Assembly (NCBI GenBank): GCA_900315165.1
Contig: OMXZ01000015.1
Span: 1 to 64,000 of the forward strand
Direction: 5' to 3'
Source of the DNA: an uncultured Actinomycetes bacterium
GTDB taxonomy: Bacteria; Actinomycetota; Coriobacteriia; Coriobacteriales; Atopobiaceae
DNA length: 64,000 nucleotides
The notes beneath the pieces are model-generated. The model was not told the origin of the DNA. It saw only the letters and a list, made by a program, of their open reading frames with translations, and made no database searches. Position numbers and translations under genes: made by a program. Positions 1 to 8,150 of this stretch are shown piece by piece. Position 1 is the first letter of the stretch, and every line of letters starts with the position of its first letter.

Positions 1-44
1 CCTCCAAGTCCCTTCGATAATTCGGCGATTACGAGTCTACTTGG

Positions 45-76
45 AAGACGGGCCTCTGGCTCATCGCCCGTCTTTT
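45..76 (+). terminator. Intrinsic terminator hairpin at the left edge
   Basis: A perfect 9-bp stem (45-53 with 66-74, AAGACGGGC/GCCCGTCTT) with a 12-nt loop runs into TCTTTT on the + strand. A possible last reading frame of a + strand gene ends at a TAA at 18-20, so this probably terminates a gene lying left of the window. The hairpin also abuts the stop codon of the minus-strand HicA remnant at 75, so it may act in both directions. Confidence 0.6.
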
Positions 77-272
77 ACACCACTATAGGGACGCTATCAA
101 ATGAAATCTGTATTGAGCGGTCATCTCGGAAGAACGTGATTCGAGACCCACTCGTTTTCCCTTTATTGAGCCGATGATAGCCAAAATATCCCAGCAGTGT
201 CTCAGCTTCTTCGAAAGTGAAATCTTTCGGATGGGACTTTAACCTCTCGATTAGTTTGTCTTTCCTTCCCAT
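75..272 (-). pseudogene. HicA-family toxin, C-terminally truncated
   Basis: This 65-residue product reads as a HicA-type mRNA interferase: DKLIERL near the N terminus, the FGYHR segment and the GKTSGSR strand that starts the conserved beta-sheet. Full HicA proteins of this subtype continue with an HKPHP motif and a closing helix, about 15-20 more residues. Here the frame leaves the family after SIQIS and ends in SFDSVPIVV, just before a terminator hairpin. I did not find the HKPHP segment in another frame. The start has an AAGGA about 10 nt upstream. A HicB antitoxin would lie left of the window and is not visible. Loss of the HKPHP part, which carries the His expected to be catalytic in this subtype, suggests an inactive remnant. 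Confidence 0.65.
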
Positions 273-395
273 GCACCACCGTCCTTAGCGTAATCGACAG
301 AGAATCAATTTGCAATGAATTTTAGTTGCAGACCTGAGGCAATCCTCCGTCTATCTCTTCAATCCCCCTCTGATAAAAGGCGAGACAGACCTCCG

Positions 396-467
396 GTCGG
401 GCGCCGCTGCGACAATTTGTGGAGTTCCCCGGGGCGTCCCGAAAGGCGTACTGCAGCGGCGCCCGAC
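396..467. repeat. 15-bp perfect inverted repeat with 42-bp loop
   Basis: Arms 396-410 (GTCGGGCGCCGCTGC) and 453-467 are exact reverse complements and enclose 42 bp. The structure lies between the HicA remnant and the 3' end of the gene at 504-1262. No T-run follows either arm, so a simple terminator is not a good fit. It could be an RNA hairpin in the 3' UTR or the footprint of a small element. Confidence 0.6.
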
Positions 468-503
468 AAGGGGGCAAGGGCGGCCGGGGCTATGGACGGA
501 ATA

Positions 504-1262
504 TCAGGCGCAGTCGTCGGTCATCTCTTCTTCTTCGCGCATGTGCTCGAGAATCTGATGCATCTCAGAAAGGCGGTCGGGGTCGGAGGCGACTTCCTCG
601 CCGTGATAATCGGGCTCACGAACATAACGGCTCATCGAGAGCGCCATCAGACGTCCCACCTCGACAAATCCGATCTGTCGAGGCTGCCACTCGACAGGAT
701 CGCCATCCAGGTCAAGACAATCGGGCATCACAAGCGCCCGTAGGTAATGGCCGGGTAGGAATTGGGCAAAGGCACCCACCACATGCCAGGCACCACGAAC
801 TTTGGCTATGCGCATGCATACTGCGGGCGCTTCGATGCGTCCGCCGATCTCCGCGATTGCAAAGGGATACCTCTTGCCGGTATTAAGGTCGAACAGACAC
901 ACGGTCGATTCCGCCCCCTGGCACTCCTCGATCCCGAAGACGCTGAAGAGTTCGGTACGCACCACGGCCTGCAGCTCACGCTGAAGACGGGGCGATATGT
1001 CCGGGAGATGCAGGTCGAGATAACGCTGCAAGGGTGTGTCACCTCGCTGGAGGCGGTACGAGAAGAGGTACCACTCCTCGAACTCATCCTCAAGCCAAGG
1101 AATCACATCGGAATCAGGACGTTCACCGAAGAAATCGTACAGATTGAATTCCGCGCAGAACCTCCGCCACGCCTTTTCGAGCTCCCCCTCCTCCGGATGG
1201 TGATACCAGTATTCGACCACCTTGCTCAGCGCTCTCATGACCTCGTTTGCCGGCATCTGCAT
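504..1262 (-). CDS. Conserved protein of unknown function (paralog A)
   Basis: A 252-residue acidic, soluble protein of unrecognised family. No signal peptide or membrane segment is visible. It is clearly related to the product of 2451-3104: both share an EYW near the N terminus, an AW..FC helix, an F.EW..F.Y......TPL..Y core at about residues 76-100, a TG turn, and a G.W..VG strand. This copy has a longer, very acidic C terminus ending EEEEMTDDC. The start at 1262 is preceded by AGGGAGGGAGC. The two paralogs flank folP, and both carry the same 31-bp element about 80 bp upstream of the start codon, which suggests duplication of a whole gene-plus-promoter unit. Function unknown. Confidence 0.75.
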   Translation of the reverse strand: MQMPANEVMRALSKVVEYWYHHPEEGELEKAWRRFCAEFNLYDFFGERPDSDVIPWLEDEFEEWYLFSYRLQRGDTPLQRYLDLHLPDISPRLQRELQAVVRTELFSVFGIEECQGAESTVCLFDLNTGKRYPFAIAEIGGRIEAPAVCMRIAKVRGAWHVVGAFAQFLPGHYLRALVMPDCLDLDGDPVEWQPRQIGFVEVGRLMALSMSRYVREPDYHGEEVASDPDRLSEMHQILEHMREEEEMTDDCA

Positions 1263-1341
1263 GTACCGCTCCCTCCCTTTCGCTTTTCGTGAAAGGCAGT
1301 GTAGGGGCAGGCGGGTACGGGGCGGCCGAGGTTCTCCCGGC

Positions 1342-1372
1342 TGCTTGCAGCAAACTGGCAGGCAGCTGGCAG
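1342..1372 (-). promoter_or_regulatory. Shared upstream element, copy A
   Basis: This 31-bp block matches 3182-3212 at 30 of 31 positions and sits 80 bp upstream of the paralog A start, nearly the same distance as copy B. It contains the dyad TGCT-TGC-AGCA and repeated GGCAGGCAGCT words. Its conservation between otherwise diverged upstream regions suggests a protein-binding site or promoter element. Confidence 0.55.
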
Positions 1373-1537
1373 GCAGCTATGCGACGTAGCTTGCCAGAGG
1401 TTTTCGACAGCCCCTGGCCAGCGCGTATGCAACCGCTCGGCGGTCCTGTTGCCAAGCTTGCTGAGGTTTCTTCGAAAGGGGCGCTGATTTTGCATACCGT
1501 TCGCCGGGCAAAAGGCGCCGTCCGTCGGTATTGAGTG

Positions 1538-2389
1538 CTATGCGCTTTGTATGGCACCAAACAGGCGGAAAGCTTGCACGGTCTCGGCGACATCGTGCAC
1601 ACGTGCGACCAAGGCGCCATGCTCCACAGCATACTGCGCCGCCGCAACCGAACCCGCAACGCGATCTGCCGCAACGTCCACACCCGTCAGCTCACCGATG
1701 AAGCGCTTACGCGAGACCGCCACCATGAGCGGGTAGCCGAGGCTTGCGAGCCAATCGGTCGCCTGGAGGAGCTGTAGATTGTGTTTGGTTGTCTTTCCGA
1801 AGCCCACGCCGGGGTCAATACAAATGCGCTCGGGGGCGACCCCCGCCTGCTCGAGCATATGCGCCTGTTTGACCAGATAGGCGCCCACCTCGCCGACCAC
1901 GTCCTCGTAATGGGGCTCGGCCTGCATTGTCTTGGGCTCGCCTAGCATATGCATCACGACGAGGCCGGCATCGCACCCCGCGGCGACCTCCACCATCGCA
2001 GGATCGCGGAAGCCAGAAACGTCGTTGATGATGGCGGCACCCGCATCGACGCATGCCTGCGCGACCGGGGCATGACGGGTGTCGACGGAGACGCAGCGGC
2101 CGCGCGCCGCCAGCTCGCGCACCACAGGCAGGACGCGGGCAAGCTCCTCTTCCGGCGCGACCTCATCGGAGCCGGGACGCGTAGACTCGCCCCCCACATC
2201 GATGATGTTGGCGCCTTGCCCGAGCATGTGCTCGGCATAGACAAGCGCGTCCTGCGGCGCGTTGTGCGTGCCGCCGTCCGAGAAGGAATCGGGCGTCACG
2301 TTGAGGATGCCCATCACCAAGGGACGGACATCGGCCCCCTCCGCCGGAAAGGTGAATTCCCCGCATCGCCACACTGCCTGATCAGCCAT
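1538..2389 (-). CDS. folP: Dihydropteroate synthase
   Basis: Condenses 6-hydroxymethyl-dihydropterin diphosphate with p-aminobenzoate to give dihydropteroate in folate synthesis; target of sulfonamides. The 283-residue length is normal. It carries the pterin-binding signature MGILNVTPDSFSDGG near residue 27, the GGESTRPGS loop, the D-x-N strand (IINDVSG), the DPGVGFGKT motif and the C-terminal R-x-HD (VARVHDV). The start at 2389 follows GGGAGTGGG. Other folate genes are not adjacent; instead it sits between two paralogous unknown genes, all on the minus strand. A 9-bp hairpin at 2400-2428 lies just upstream of the ribosome-binding site. Confidence 0.95.
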   Translation of the reverse strand: MADQAVWRCGEFTFPAEGADVRPLVMGILNVTPDSFSDGGTHNAPQDALVYAEHMLGQGANIIDVGGESTRPGSDEVAPEEELARVLPVVRELAARGRCVSVDTRHAPVAQACVDAGAAIINDVSGFRDPAMVEVAAGCDAGLVVMHMLGEPKTMQAEPHYEDVVGEVGAYLVKQAHMLEQAGVAPERICIDPGVGFGKTTKHNLQLLQATDWLASLGYPLMVAVSRKRFIGELTGVDVAADRVAGSVAAAQYAVEHGALVARVHDVAETVQAFRLFGAIQSA

Positions 2390-2399
2390 CGACCCACTC

Positions 2400-2428
2400 C
2401 CATCGACGAGTTGTATCCCCGTCGATGG
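2400..2428 (-). promoter_or_regulatory. Hairpin immediately upstream of folP
   Basis: CCATCGACG (2400-2408) pairs perfectly with CGTCGATGG (2420-2428), leaving an 11-nt loop. It lies between the paralog B stop and the folP ribosome-binding site. No T-run follows it in the direction of transcription, so it may affect translation or stability rather than end transcription. Confidence 0.4.
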
Positions 2429-2450
2429 TAGTGGACTTCCGGCGGTTTTG

Positions 2451-3104
2451 TCAGGCGGCGTTCAACACGCACTCGTGCAAACAAACGGAAGCCGAATACT
2501 CCCCATCGAGCCCGACGGTCTTCTGGACGAGGCGCAGGAAGGACGGCCGCTCGATACGTGGCACATCCGGCAGACGCCGACCTGCATCATGCAGGGGTGT
2601 GCGGCCGACCATGAACCAGCTGCCGCCCAACCGGGCCACGCGCAAACCGACCAGTCCGGCGTTCCACCAAGGCGTCTGGGCAACCACGTCGTCGAGCAGG
2701 ACGATCTCCTCCCCGGTCGCCGCGTCGACGAGCTCCGAACTACCTGCCTTGGGGTCCTGATCCATCACCCAATACTGGGCGAAGCGCTGGCTGTCCGCCA
2801 GCTGGCGCAGCAGGGCACGCTGTTCCTCTCCCATCCCATCGGGGGCGAGCTCGATGTAGAGCTCAAGTGGCGTTCTGCCCTCGTCTGTCTGATAGTCGAA
2901 GACGAACCACTCATAAAACATGCTGTCGACCAGGTCGATGTCGACGCCCCGCGGGTCTTCGACATGTGACACATACGGGTCCACCTGCCCACAGAAACTC
3001 TCCCACGCGCGGTAGACGCACTCGACCTCGTGTCCCTCCCAGTACTCGGCTACCACAAGGGGGTCGACGAGATCGATGCCGTGATAGGGTCGCTTCACTT
3101 CCAT
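2451..3104 (-). CDS. Conserved protein of unknown function (paralog B)
   Basis: A 217-residue soluble acidic protein related to the product of 504-1262 (see the shared EYW, AW..FC, F.EW..F.Y.....TPL..Y and G.W..VG blocks). The open frame extends upstream to 3290, but the ATG at 3104 is preceded by AAAGGAG at good spacing. The upstream extension also runs through the 31-bp element shared with paralog A, so the shorter form is chosen. The C terminus differs from paralog A and ends with Cys-containing VCLHECVLNAA. No catalytic motif was recognised; function unknown. Confidence 0.75.
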   Translation of the reverse strand: MEVKRPYHGIDLVDPLVVAEYWEGHEVECVYRAWESFCGQVDPYVSHVEDPRGVDIDLVDSMFYEWFVFDYQTDEGRTPLELYIELAPDGMGEEQRALLRQLADSQRFAQYWVMDQDPKAGSSELVDAATGEEIVLLDDVVAQTPWWNAGLVGLRVARLGGSWFMVGRTPLHDAGRRLPDVPRIERPSFLRLVQKTVGLDGEYSASVCLHECVLNAA

Positions 3105-3181
3105 GCCGTGCTCCTTTCCCTCATTTCGTGTGCGAGAAGGATACGGTGAGCCGACCGCGCCGCTGCCGAGAATTTCGGCAT

Positions 3182-3212
3182 TGCTTGCAGCAAACAGGCA
3201 GGCAGCTGGCAG
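3182..3212 (-). promoter_or_regulatory. Shared upstream element, copy B
   Basis: Second copy of the 31-bp block (30/31 identity to 1342-1372), 78 bp upstream of the paralog B start. The dyad is slightly longer here (TTGCT-TGC-AGCAA), and the word AGCAAACTG is repeated again just downstream on the + strand. Confidence 0.55.
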
Positions 3213-3348
3213 CAAACTGACGAGCTTTTTACCTGCGAATTTGTTGAAAAGCAGATACAGTATCCGGCAAGCTTGGCAAGTCTTGCCCACACCCTCCGCG
3301 ACGGGTGCGTATCATGGAAGCGCTGGATACAGACCGGAACGGGGATGC

Positions 3349-5898
3349 ATGGAAGACGCACAGACGCAGCGCGCAATGACGGCCAAGGTGCCACTGCCCA
3401 TCTACGAGGAGGACCTGGACGCGGAGGAGGCGCTTGACGAGTTCCTCTCGTGGACCCAGGGCCGCGGCATCGACCTCTGGCAGCATCAGGAGGATGCCCT
3501 GCTGGCCCTCGCTGCCGGCGACCATGTGATCCTCGGTACGCCGACCGGCTCGGGCAAATCGATGGTCGCGCTCGGCCTGCTCTACCTCTGCCTCTCCGCG
3601 GGCAAGGTCGCCTACTATACCGCCCCGATCAAGGCGCTCGTGAGTGAGAAGTTCTTCGACCTCGTGGACCTGCTTGGACGTGACAACGTGGGCATGGTCA
3701 CGGGCGACACCCACATCAATTCCGGCGCGCCGGTCATCTGCTGCACCGAGGAAATCGTCGCCAACCTTGCCCTGCGCGAGGGCGAGCATACCGACATCGC
3801 CGCCGTGGCCATGGACGAGTTCCACTACTACGCCGACCCCGACCGCGGCTGGGCCTGGCAGGTGCCCCTGCTCACGATGCCTCACACGCAGTTCCTGCTC
3901 ATGAGCGCCACGCTGGGCGATGTGAGCCGTATCGCCGCCGACCTCGAAACGCGCACGGGCCGCGCCGTGGACCAGGTCCTCGACGCACCCCGCCCCGTGC
4001 CCCTCTCCTACCAGTACTCGCTCAACCCGCTCGAGACCACCGTCGAGCTCGCAATCAAGCAGGGCCAGGCGCCCATCTACATCGTCCACAGCTCCCAGGC
4101 CGACGCCCTCACGACCGCCCAGGCCCTCTCGAGCTACGGCGTCACCACCAAGGAGCAGCGCGAAGCCGTCAAGGAGGCCTGCTCCGGCACCCGTTTCACG
4201 ACCGCCTTCGGCAAGACCCTCAAGCGCCTGCTGGCCAGCGGCGTGGGCGTCCACCATGCCGGCATGCTGCCGCGCTACCGCCTGCTCGTGGAGAGGCTCG
4301 CCCAGCAGGGCCTTCTGCCCGTCATCTGCGGCACGGACACCCTGGGTGTGGGCATCAACGTCCCCATCCACACCGTCCTTTTGACCTCTCTCACCAAGTT
4401 CGATGGCTCGCGCGTGCGCCGCCTGCGCAGCCGCGAGTTCCACCAAATCGCCGGCCGTGCGGGACGGGCGGGCTACGACACCGAGGGCCTGGTCATCGCC
4501 GAGGCGCCCGAGCACGAGATCGAGAACGCCAAAGCCCTGGCCAAGGCCGGCAACGACCCCAAGGCCCGCCGCCGCGTGAAGAAGAAGCGCCCACCCGAGG
4601 GCTTCGTTGGCTGGAGCGAGCAGACCTTCAACCAGCTGGCCGAATCAGTCCCCGAGACCCTCACACCCCGCATGCGCATCACGCACTCCATGGTGTTGGC
4701 CGAAGTCATGCAGGGAGGCGACGCCGAGGCGCGCGTCCGTCAGCTGATTGCCGACAGCGCCCAGACCGACGAACAGAAGGAGCGCCTCTACACGCGTGCG
4801 GACGAGATCTTTGCCACGCTGATCGACGCGGGTGTCGTCCTTCGCACCGAGGGCGAGGACGGCACGCCCGCCTATACGACCACCGTGGAGCTGCCCGACG
4901 ACTTCGCGCTCGACCAGCCCCTCTCGCCCTTCCTGCTCGCGGCGCTCGAGCTGCTCGACCCCGAAAGCGACACCTACGCGCTCGACGTGGTGTCCATGGT
5001 CGAGGCCACGCTCGAGGACCCCTGGCAGATCCTCCGCGTGCAGCAGAAGCGCGCCCGCGACGAGGCCCTGGCCGCCATGAAAGCGGAAGGGATCGACTAC
5101 GACGATCGCGTCGACCGCCTGGCTGAGATTACCTATCCCAAGCCGCTCGAGGACCTGCTCGGCCGCGCCTTTGCCGCCTACTGCGAGGAGGTCCCCTGGG
5201 CCCGCGACTACGAGCTCTCACCAAAATCGGTCCTCCGTGACATGCTCGAGACCGCCAGCGACTTCAAGGGTTACGTCTCCGGCTGCGGCATGAGCCGGTC
5301 GGAAGGGACCCTTTTGCGCTACCTCTCCGAGGCCTACCGCGCCCTCAGCCGCACCGTACCTGCCGACAAGGTGGACGACCGCCTGCGCGAGATCATCGAC
5401 TGGCTGGGCTTCACGGTGCGCACCGTTGATTCCTCGCTCGTGGACGCCTGGGAGGCGGCTGGCGAGGAGGGGCTCGAGGCCGCACCTCCCACGGCTGCCG
5501 ACGCCGTCGTGCGTGACCGTCGTGCCGTCACGCTGCTCGTGCGCAACGCCCTCTGGCGCCGCGTCCGCTGCCTCGCCCATCGTGACACCCGCACGCTCGG
5601 CGACGCCGACCTCGACTGGGGCTGGAGCGAGCGCCGCTGGCGTGAGGCCGCCGACGCCTTCTTTGAGGCCCATGGCTATATCGAACTGGGCGCGGATGCC
5701 CGCAGCGCCAAGTTCTTCTCGATCGATGAGAAAGACGAGAAGGCTGACCACGTCTGGCACGTGGCCCAGACGGTCTGCGACTCCGACGGCGACCACGACT
5801 TCCGCATCCTCGCGGACGTGCTGCTCGACGAGACGCAAGACATCGGCGAGGTCATCTTCGACAACTACCGCGCCGGCTTCCCGGAGGATCTGGATTAA
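3349..5898 (+). CDS. DEAD/DEAH-box helicase with C-terminal DUF3516
   Basis: An 849-residue superfamily 2 helicase of the Ski2-like type common in Actinobacteria. In order it shows the Q-like WQHQEDAL, Walker A GTPTGSGKS, Walker B DEFHYYADPDRGWAWQ (this extended form is typical of the DUF3516 helicases), SAT, the C-terminal helicase motifs GVGVHHAGMLP and HQIAGRAGRAGYD, then about 400 residues of DUF3516. It probably remodels RNA or RNA-protein complexes in the cytosol using ATP; the substrate is not known. The ATG at 3349 follows GGAACGGGG; the open frame reaches back to 3103 but overlaps the upstream region of paralog B. It is divergent from the paralog B-folP block. Confidence 0.9.
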   Translation: MEDAQTQRAMTAKVPLPIYEEDLDAEEALDEFLSWTQGRGIDLWQHQEDALLALAAGDHVILGTPTGSGKSMVALGLLYLCLSAGKVAYYTAPIKALVSEKFFDLVDLLGRDNVGMVTGDTHINSGAPVICCTEEIVANLALREGEHTDIAAVAMDEFHYYADPDRGWAWQVPLLTMPHTQFLLMSATLGDVSRIAADLETRTGRAVDQVLDAPRPVPLSYQYSLNPLETTVELAIKQGQAPIYIVHSSQADALTTAQALSSYGVTTKEQREAVKEACSGTRFTTAFGKTLKRLLASGVGVHHAGMLPRYRLLVERLAQQGLLPVICGTDTLGVGINVPIHTVLLTSLTKFDGSRVRRLRSREFHQIAGRAGRAGYDTEGLVIAEAPEHEIENAKALAKAGNDPKARRRVKKKRPPEGFVGWSEQTFNQLAESVPETLTPRMRITHSMVLAEVMQGGDAEARVRQLIADSAQTDEQKERLYTRADEIFATLIDAGVVLRTEGEDGTPAYTTTVELPDDFALDQPLSPFLLAALELLDPESDTYALDVVSMVEATLEDPWQILRVQQKRARDEALAAMKAEGIDYDDRVDRLAEITYPKPLEDLLGRAFAAYCEEVPWARDYELSPKSVLRDMLETASDFKGYVSGCGMSRSEGTLLRYLSEAYRALSRTVPADKVDDRLREIIDWLGFTVRTVDSSLVDAWEAAGEEGLEAAPPTAADAVVRDRRAVTLLVRNALWRRVRCLAHRDTRTLGDADLDWGWSERRWREAADAFFEAHGYIELGADARSAKFFSIDEKDEKADHVWHVAQTVCDSDGDHDFRILADVLLDETQDIGEVIFDNYRAGFPEDLD

Positions 5899-5925
5899 AG
5901 AAGGACAAGCTCAGGGGGACAGGCG

Positions 5926-7113
5926 TTAGAGCAGGCGAAGCACCCCGCGGACCAGACGCTCGAAATCGTCCGCGTGCTCAGCCGCGACCTCGGCGACCTT
6001 GTCGTGCGTCGCCCCATCGCCCGCCATGTTGGTGGCCAGCGTAAGGCCGAGCACGTTCATGCCCAGGGCGCGCGCCATGATTGTCTCGCAGGCCAGGGAC
6101 ATGCCCACATAGGAGACGCCCATCTGGCGCATCATCGCAGCCTCGGCCTGGGTCTCCAAACAGGGGCCGAGCACGCCGGCATAGACGCCCTCCTCCACCG
6201 CGATGCCCGCGTCGTCGGCCACGCCGCGCGCGAGGGTCCGCAGGTAGGGGCTATAGGCATCGGTCATATCGACGAAGGGCGAGTCCACGTCGCGAATCTC
6301 GTCCCACTCGGCAAGCGGGTTGCGGCCCGTGAGGTTGATCTGGTCGGAGATGATGCCCAGGCCCGTGTGTGCGTTGCCCTCAATCGCGCCTGTCGCGCAG
6401 GCAAAGACGATGTCGCAGGCACCCAGACGATGGGCATGGCGGACGAGCGCCGAGACCTCCGCGGCGCTGTAGCCTTGGTAGAGGTGGATGCGGCCGGGAT
6501 ACACGATCACAGGCACGTCGTCCACGCTGCCGATGGTCGCCTCGAAGCTATGGCCCTCCATCGGCCGTGCCTCGGCCGGGAAGCCCTCGATGTCGTGATA
6601 GCCGATACGGCGGACGGGGCGCACGAGCGACGCCAGATGCCCGAGGCCTGTGCCCAGGATGATCGCGACGGGATGCTCCACCGACGGCTTGCACGCCTTG
6701 ACCACGTCTTCGTTCACCACGCAAATCCCCTCTTCCTGCAGCAGACGTGCAAAGACGCCCGCACCCTTCACCAAACGGCCCGTATAGCTACCATCGTAAA
6801 CGCACGTAGGGCCGCAGGAGGGGCTTTTCTCCTTCAAGACGGCGAGCGGCGCCCCACAGTCACGCGCCTTGTCCAGACAGGTCTGGGCACCGGCGGCAAA
6901 TGCCGAGGTCAGATTAGTGCCGTCGGCAGACCAGACGCCACCGTCGCGCTGTTCGGCGGGCGGTCGCGGCACGGGAAGACCCGCCTCCCGCTCGGGGCAG
7001 ACGCCGAGCGCCTCAACCTTTGCGCATAAAGAAAGGACCGCCCCCGAGGGCTTGGCCCCGCCGTCATACCGGCAGGCAATCCCTCGGAGGCAGTCGCTGA
7101 CGACGATGCGCAC
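5926..7113 (-). CDS. Fusion of DUF523 (TudS-like desulfidase) and purine nucleoside phosphorylase
   Basis: A 395-residue two-domain protein. Residues 1-145 are DUF523; its founding characterised member, TudS, is a [4Fe-4S] thiouracil desulfidase. The three cysteines expected to hold the cluster are present: C8 in VSDCLRG, C39 in GVCPE and C100 in KSPSCG. Residues 148-395 are a class I (trimeric) purine nucleoside phosphorylase, with ILGTGLG, GRIHLYQGY, INLTGRNPL, DMTDAYSP, a GPCLET loop, GMS and LATN. The Asn of LATN is the purine-recognition position in this family. Start is GTG at 7113 with TAAGG upstream, 10 bp after the SurA-like gene. Inference: cleavage of a (thio)nucleoside coupled to desulfuration of the base. 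PNP activity is confident; the DUF523 substrate is unknown. Confidence 0.85.
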   Translation of the reverse strand: MRIVVSDCLRGIACRYDGGAKPSGAVLSLCAKVEALGVCPEREAGLPVPRPPAEQRDGGVWSADGTNLTSAFAAGAQTCLDKARDCGAPLAVLKEKSPSCGPTCVYDGSYTGRLVKGAGVFARLLQEEGICVVNEDVVKACKPSVEHPVAIILGTGLGHLASLVRPVRRIGYHDIEGFPAEARPMEGHSFEATIGSVDDVPVIVYPGRIHLYQGYSAAEVSALVRHAHRLGACDIVFACATGAIEGNAHTGLGIISDQINLTGRNPLAEWDEIRDVDSPFVDMTDAYSPYLRTLARGVADDAGIAVEEGVYAGVLGPCLETQAEAAMMRQMGVSYVGMSLACETIMARALGMNVLGLTLATNMAGDGATHDKVAEVAAEHADDFERLVRGVLRLL

Positions 7114-7123
7114 GCGCGCGGCC

Positions 7124-8110
7124 TTATGAGGCGCTGGTCGTGGTCGCGGGCGAGCTGATAGCCGTGCTCAGCTGCACCGACACGTTGGCAAAGAGCTTGT
7201 TGTAGTAGTCGACCCACTCGTTGTTGGCCGCGGTGGTCTGGGCGGAGTACTCCTGATAGGCCACGTAGTAGGCAGCCTGGGCAGCCTCGTAGGTCGCACC
7301 CTCGTCGGCCGAGATGGTGTAGTTGGCCAGAGCGGTCGCGTAGGTGCCGGCGGGGTCGGCCCAGGTGCCCTTGTCGGCATCCCAGGCGTCGCCGGCCAGG
7401 CCGACGATGTAGTTGTAGTAGTCGACGGTCGCAGTGCTCTCCTCGCCCTCGGCGGGCTCGGACGGTGCGTCGGGCATGTCGCCGACCTTAGTGGTCACGA
7501 CGGACTCGCGCAGCTTGTTCATGGTCGCAGAGTCGGTGACCATCGTGACGACGGTGTCCTTGTCGAGGCCGTACTGGGAGGCGACGGTGTCGAAGTCGGA
7601 GCTGCCGAGCTGCTCCTGGGCGTACTCCGCGACCTCGTCGTCGGACGCCTCGATGCCCTGGTTCTTGGCCTCCTGCAGCAGAATCTGGTTGCGCGCGGCC
7701 GAGAGCACGCCGTCGGCGGCGGGCATGTTGTAGGTGTCGTCATCGTTCTTTGCCTGGTCGAGCGTGGAGGTGAGCTCGATCACGTCGCGGATGGTCACGT
7801 CGTAGCTCTTGCCGTTGTAGGTGTAGGTGCCCATCACGTCGTCGAGCTCGCCCTCGGTCACGGTCGTCTTGCCCGAGACGCTGCCGGACAGCACGCCGCC
7901 CTTCCCGAGAACGAAGTGGTCGAGCGCGATGCCCGCGGCCAGGCAGACCGCGGCAATCAGCACCCAGACGCCCGTCGGCAGACCGCGGCGCAGCTTGACC
8001 GGCTTCTTGCGGTCGGCCTTGCCGTCCTTGCGCCCCGCCTTGTCAGCCGCCGCCTCGGCAGTCTTCTTAGCGGCCTTTTCCTCATCCTTTTTGTCATCAT
8101 CCAGAGCCAC
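7124..8110 (-). CDS. Membrane-anchored SurA N-terminal-like chaperone
   Basis: A 328-residue protein with a Lys/Glu/Ala-rich cytosolic N terminus (1-40), one membrane helix at about 47-67 and an extracytoplasmic domain. That domain has the SurA/trigger-factor-like helical pattern, with LSAARNQILLQEAKNQGIEASDDEV typical of SurA_N. No parvulin isomerase domain follows; the rest is a low-complexity helical Ala/Tyr/Glu region ending Ser/Thr-rich. It probably binds unfolded exported proteins at the outer face of the membrane. Start is GTG at 8110 with AAGGAGG upstream. It is the gene before the DUF523-PNP fusion and likely co-transcribed with it. Confidence 0.7.
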   Translation of the reverse strand: MALDDDKKDEEKAAKKTAEAAADKAGRKDGKADRKKPVKLRRGLPTGVWVLIAAVCLAAGIALDHFVLGKGGVLSGSVSGKTTVTEGELDDVMGTYTYNGKSYDVTIRDVIELTSTLDQAKNDDDTYNMPAADGVLSAARNQILLQEAKNQGIEASDDEVAEYAQEQLGSSDFDTVASQYGLDKDTVVTMVTDSATMNKLRESVVTTKVGDMPDAPSEPAEGEESTATVDYYNYIVGLAGDAWDADKGTWADPAGTYATALANYTISADEGATYEAAQAAYYVAYQEYSAQTTAANNEWVDYYNKLFANVSVQLSTAISSPATTTSAS

Positions 8111-8150
8111 GAGGCCCTCCTTCTATCGGTATACGGACGTACAGATGGTA

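Noticed and set aside
1-44. A tRNA or tmRNA 3' end at the left edge
   Set aside because: No T-loop or acceptor pairing can be built; the terminator that follows suits the end of a protein gene.
7124-8110. A full SurA or PrsA isomerase
   Set aside because: Only the SurA N-terminal-like helical region is seen; no parvulin domain follows.
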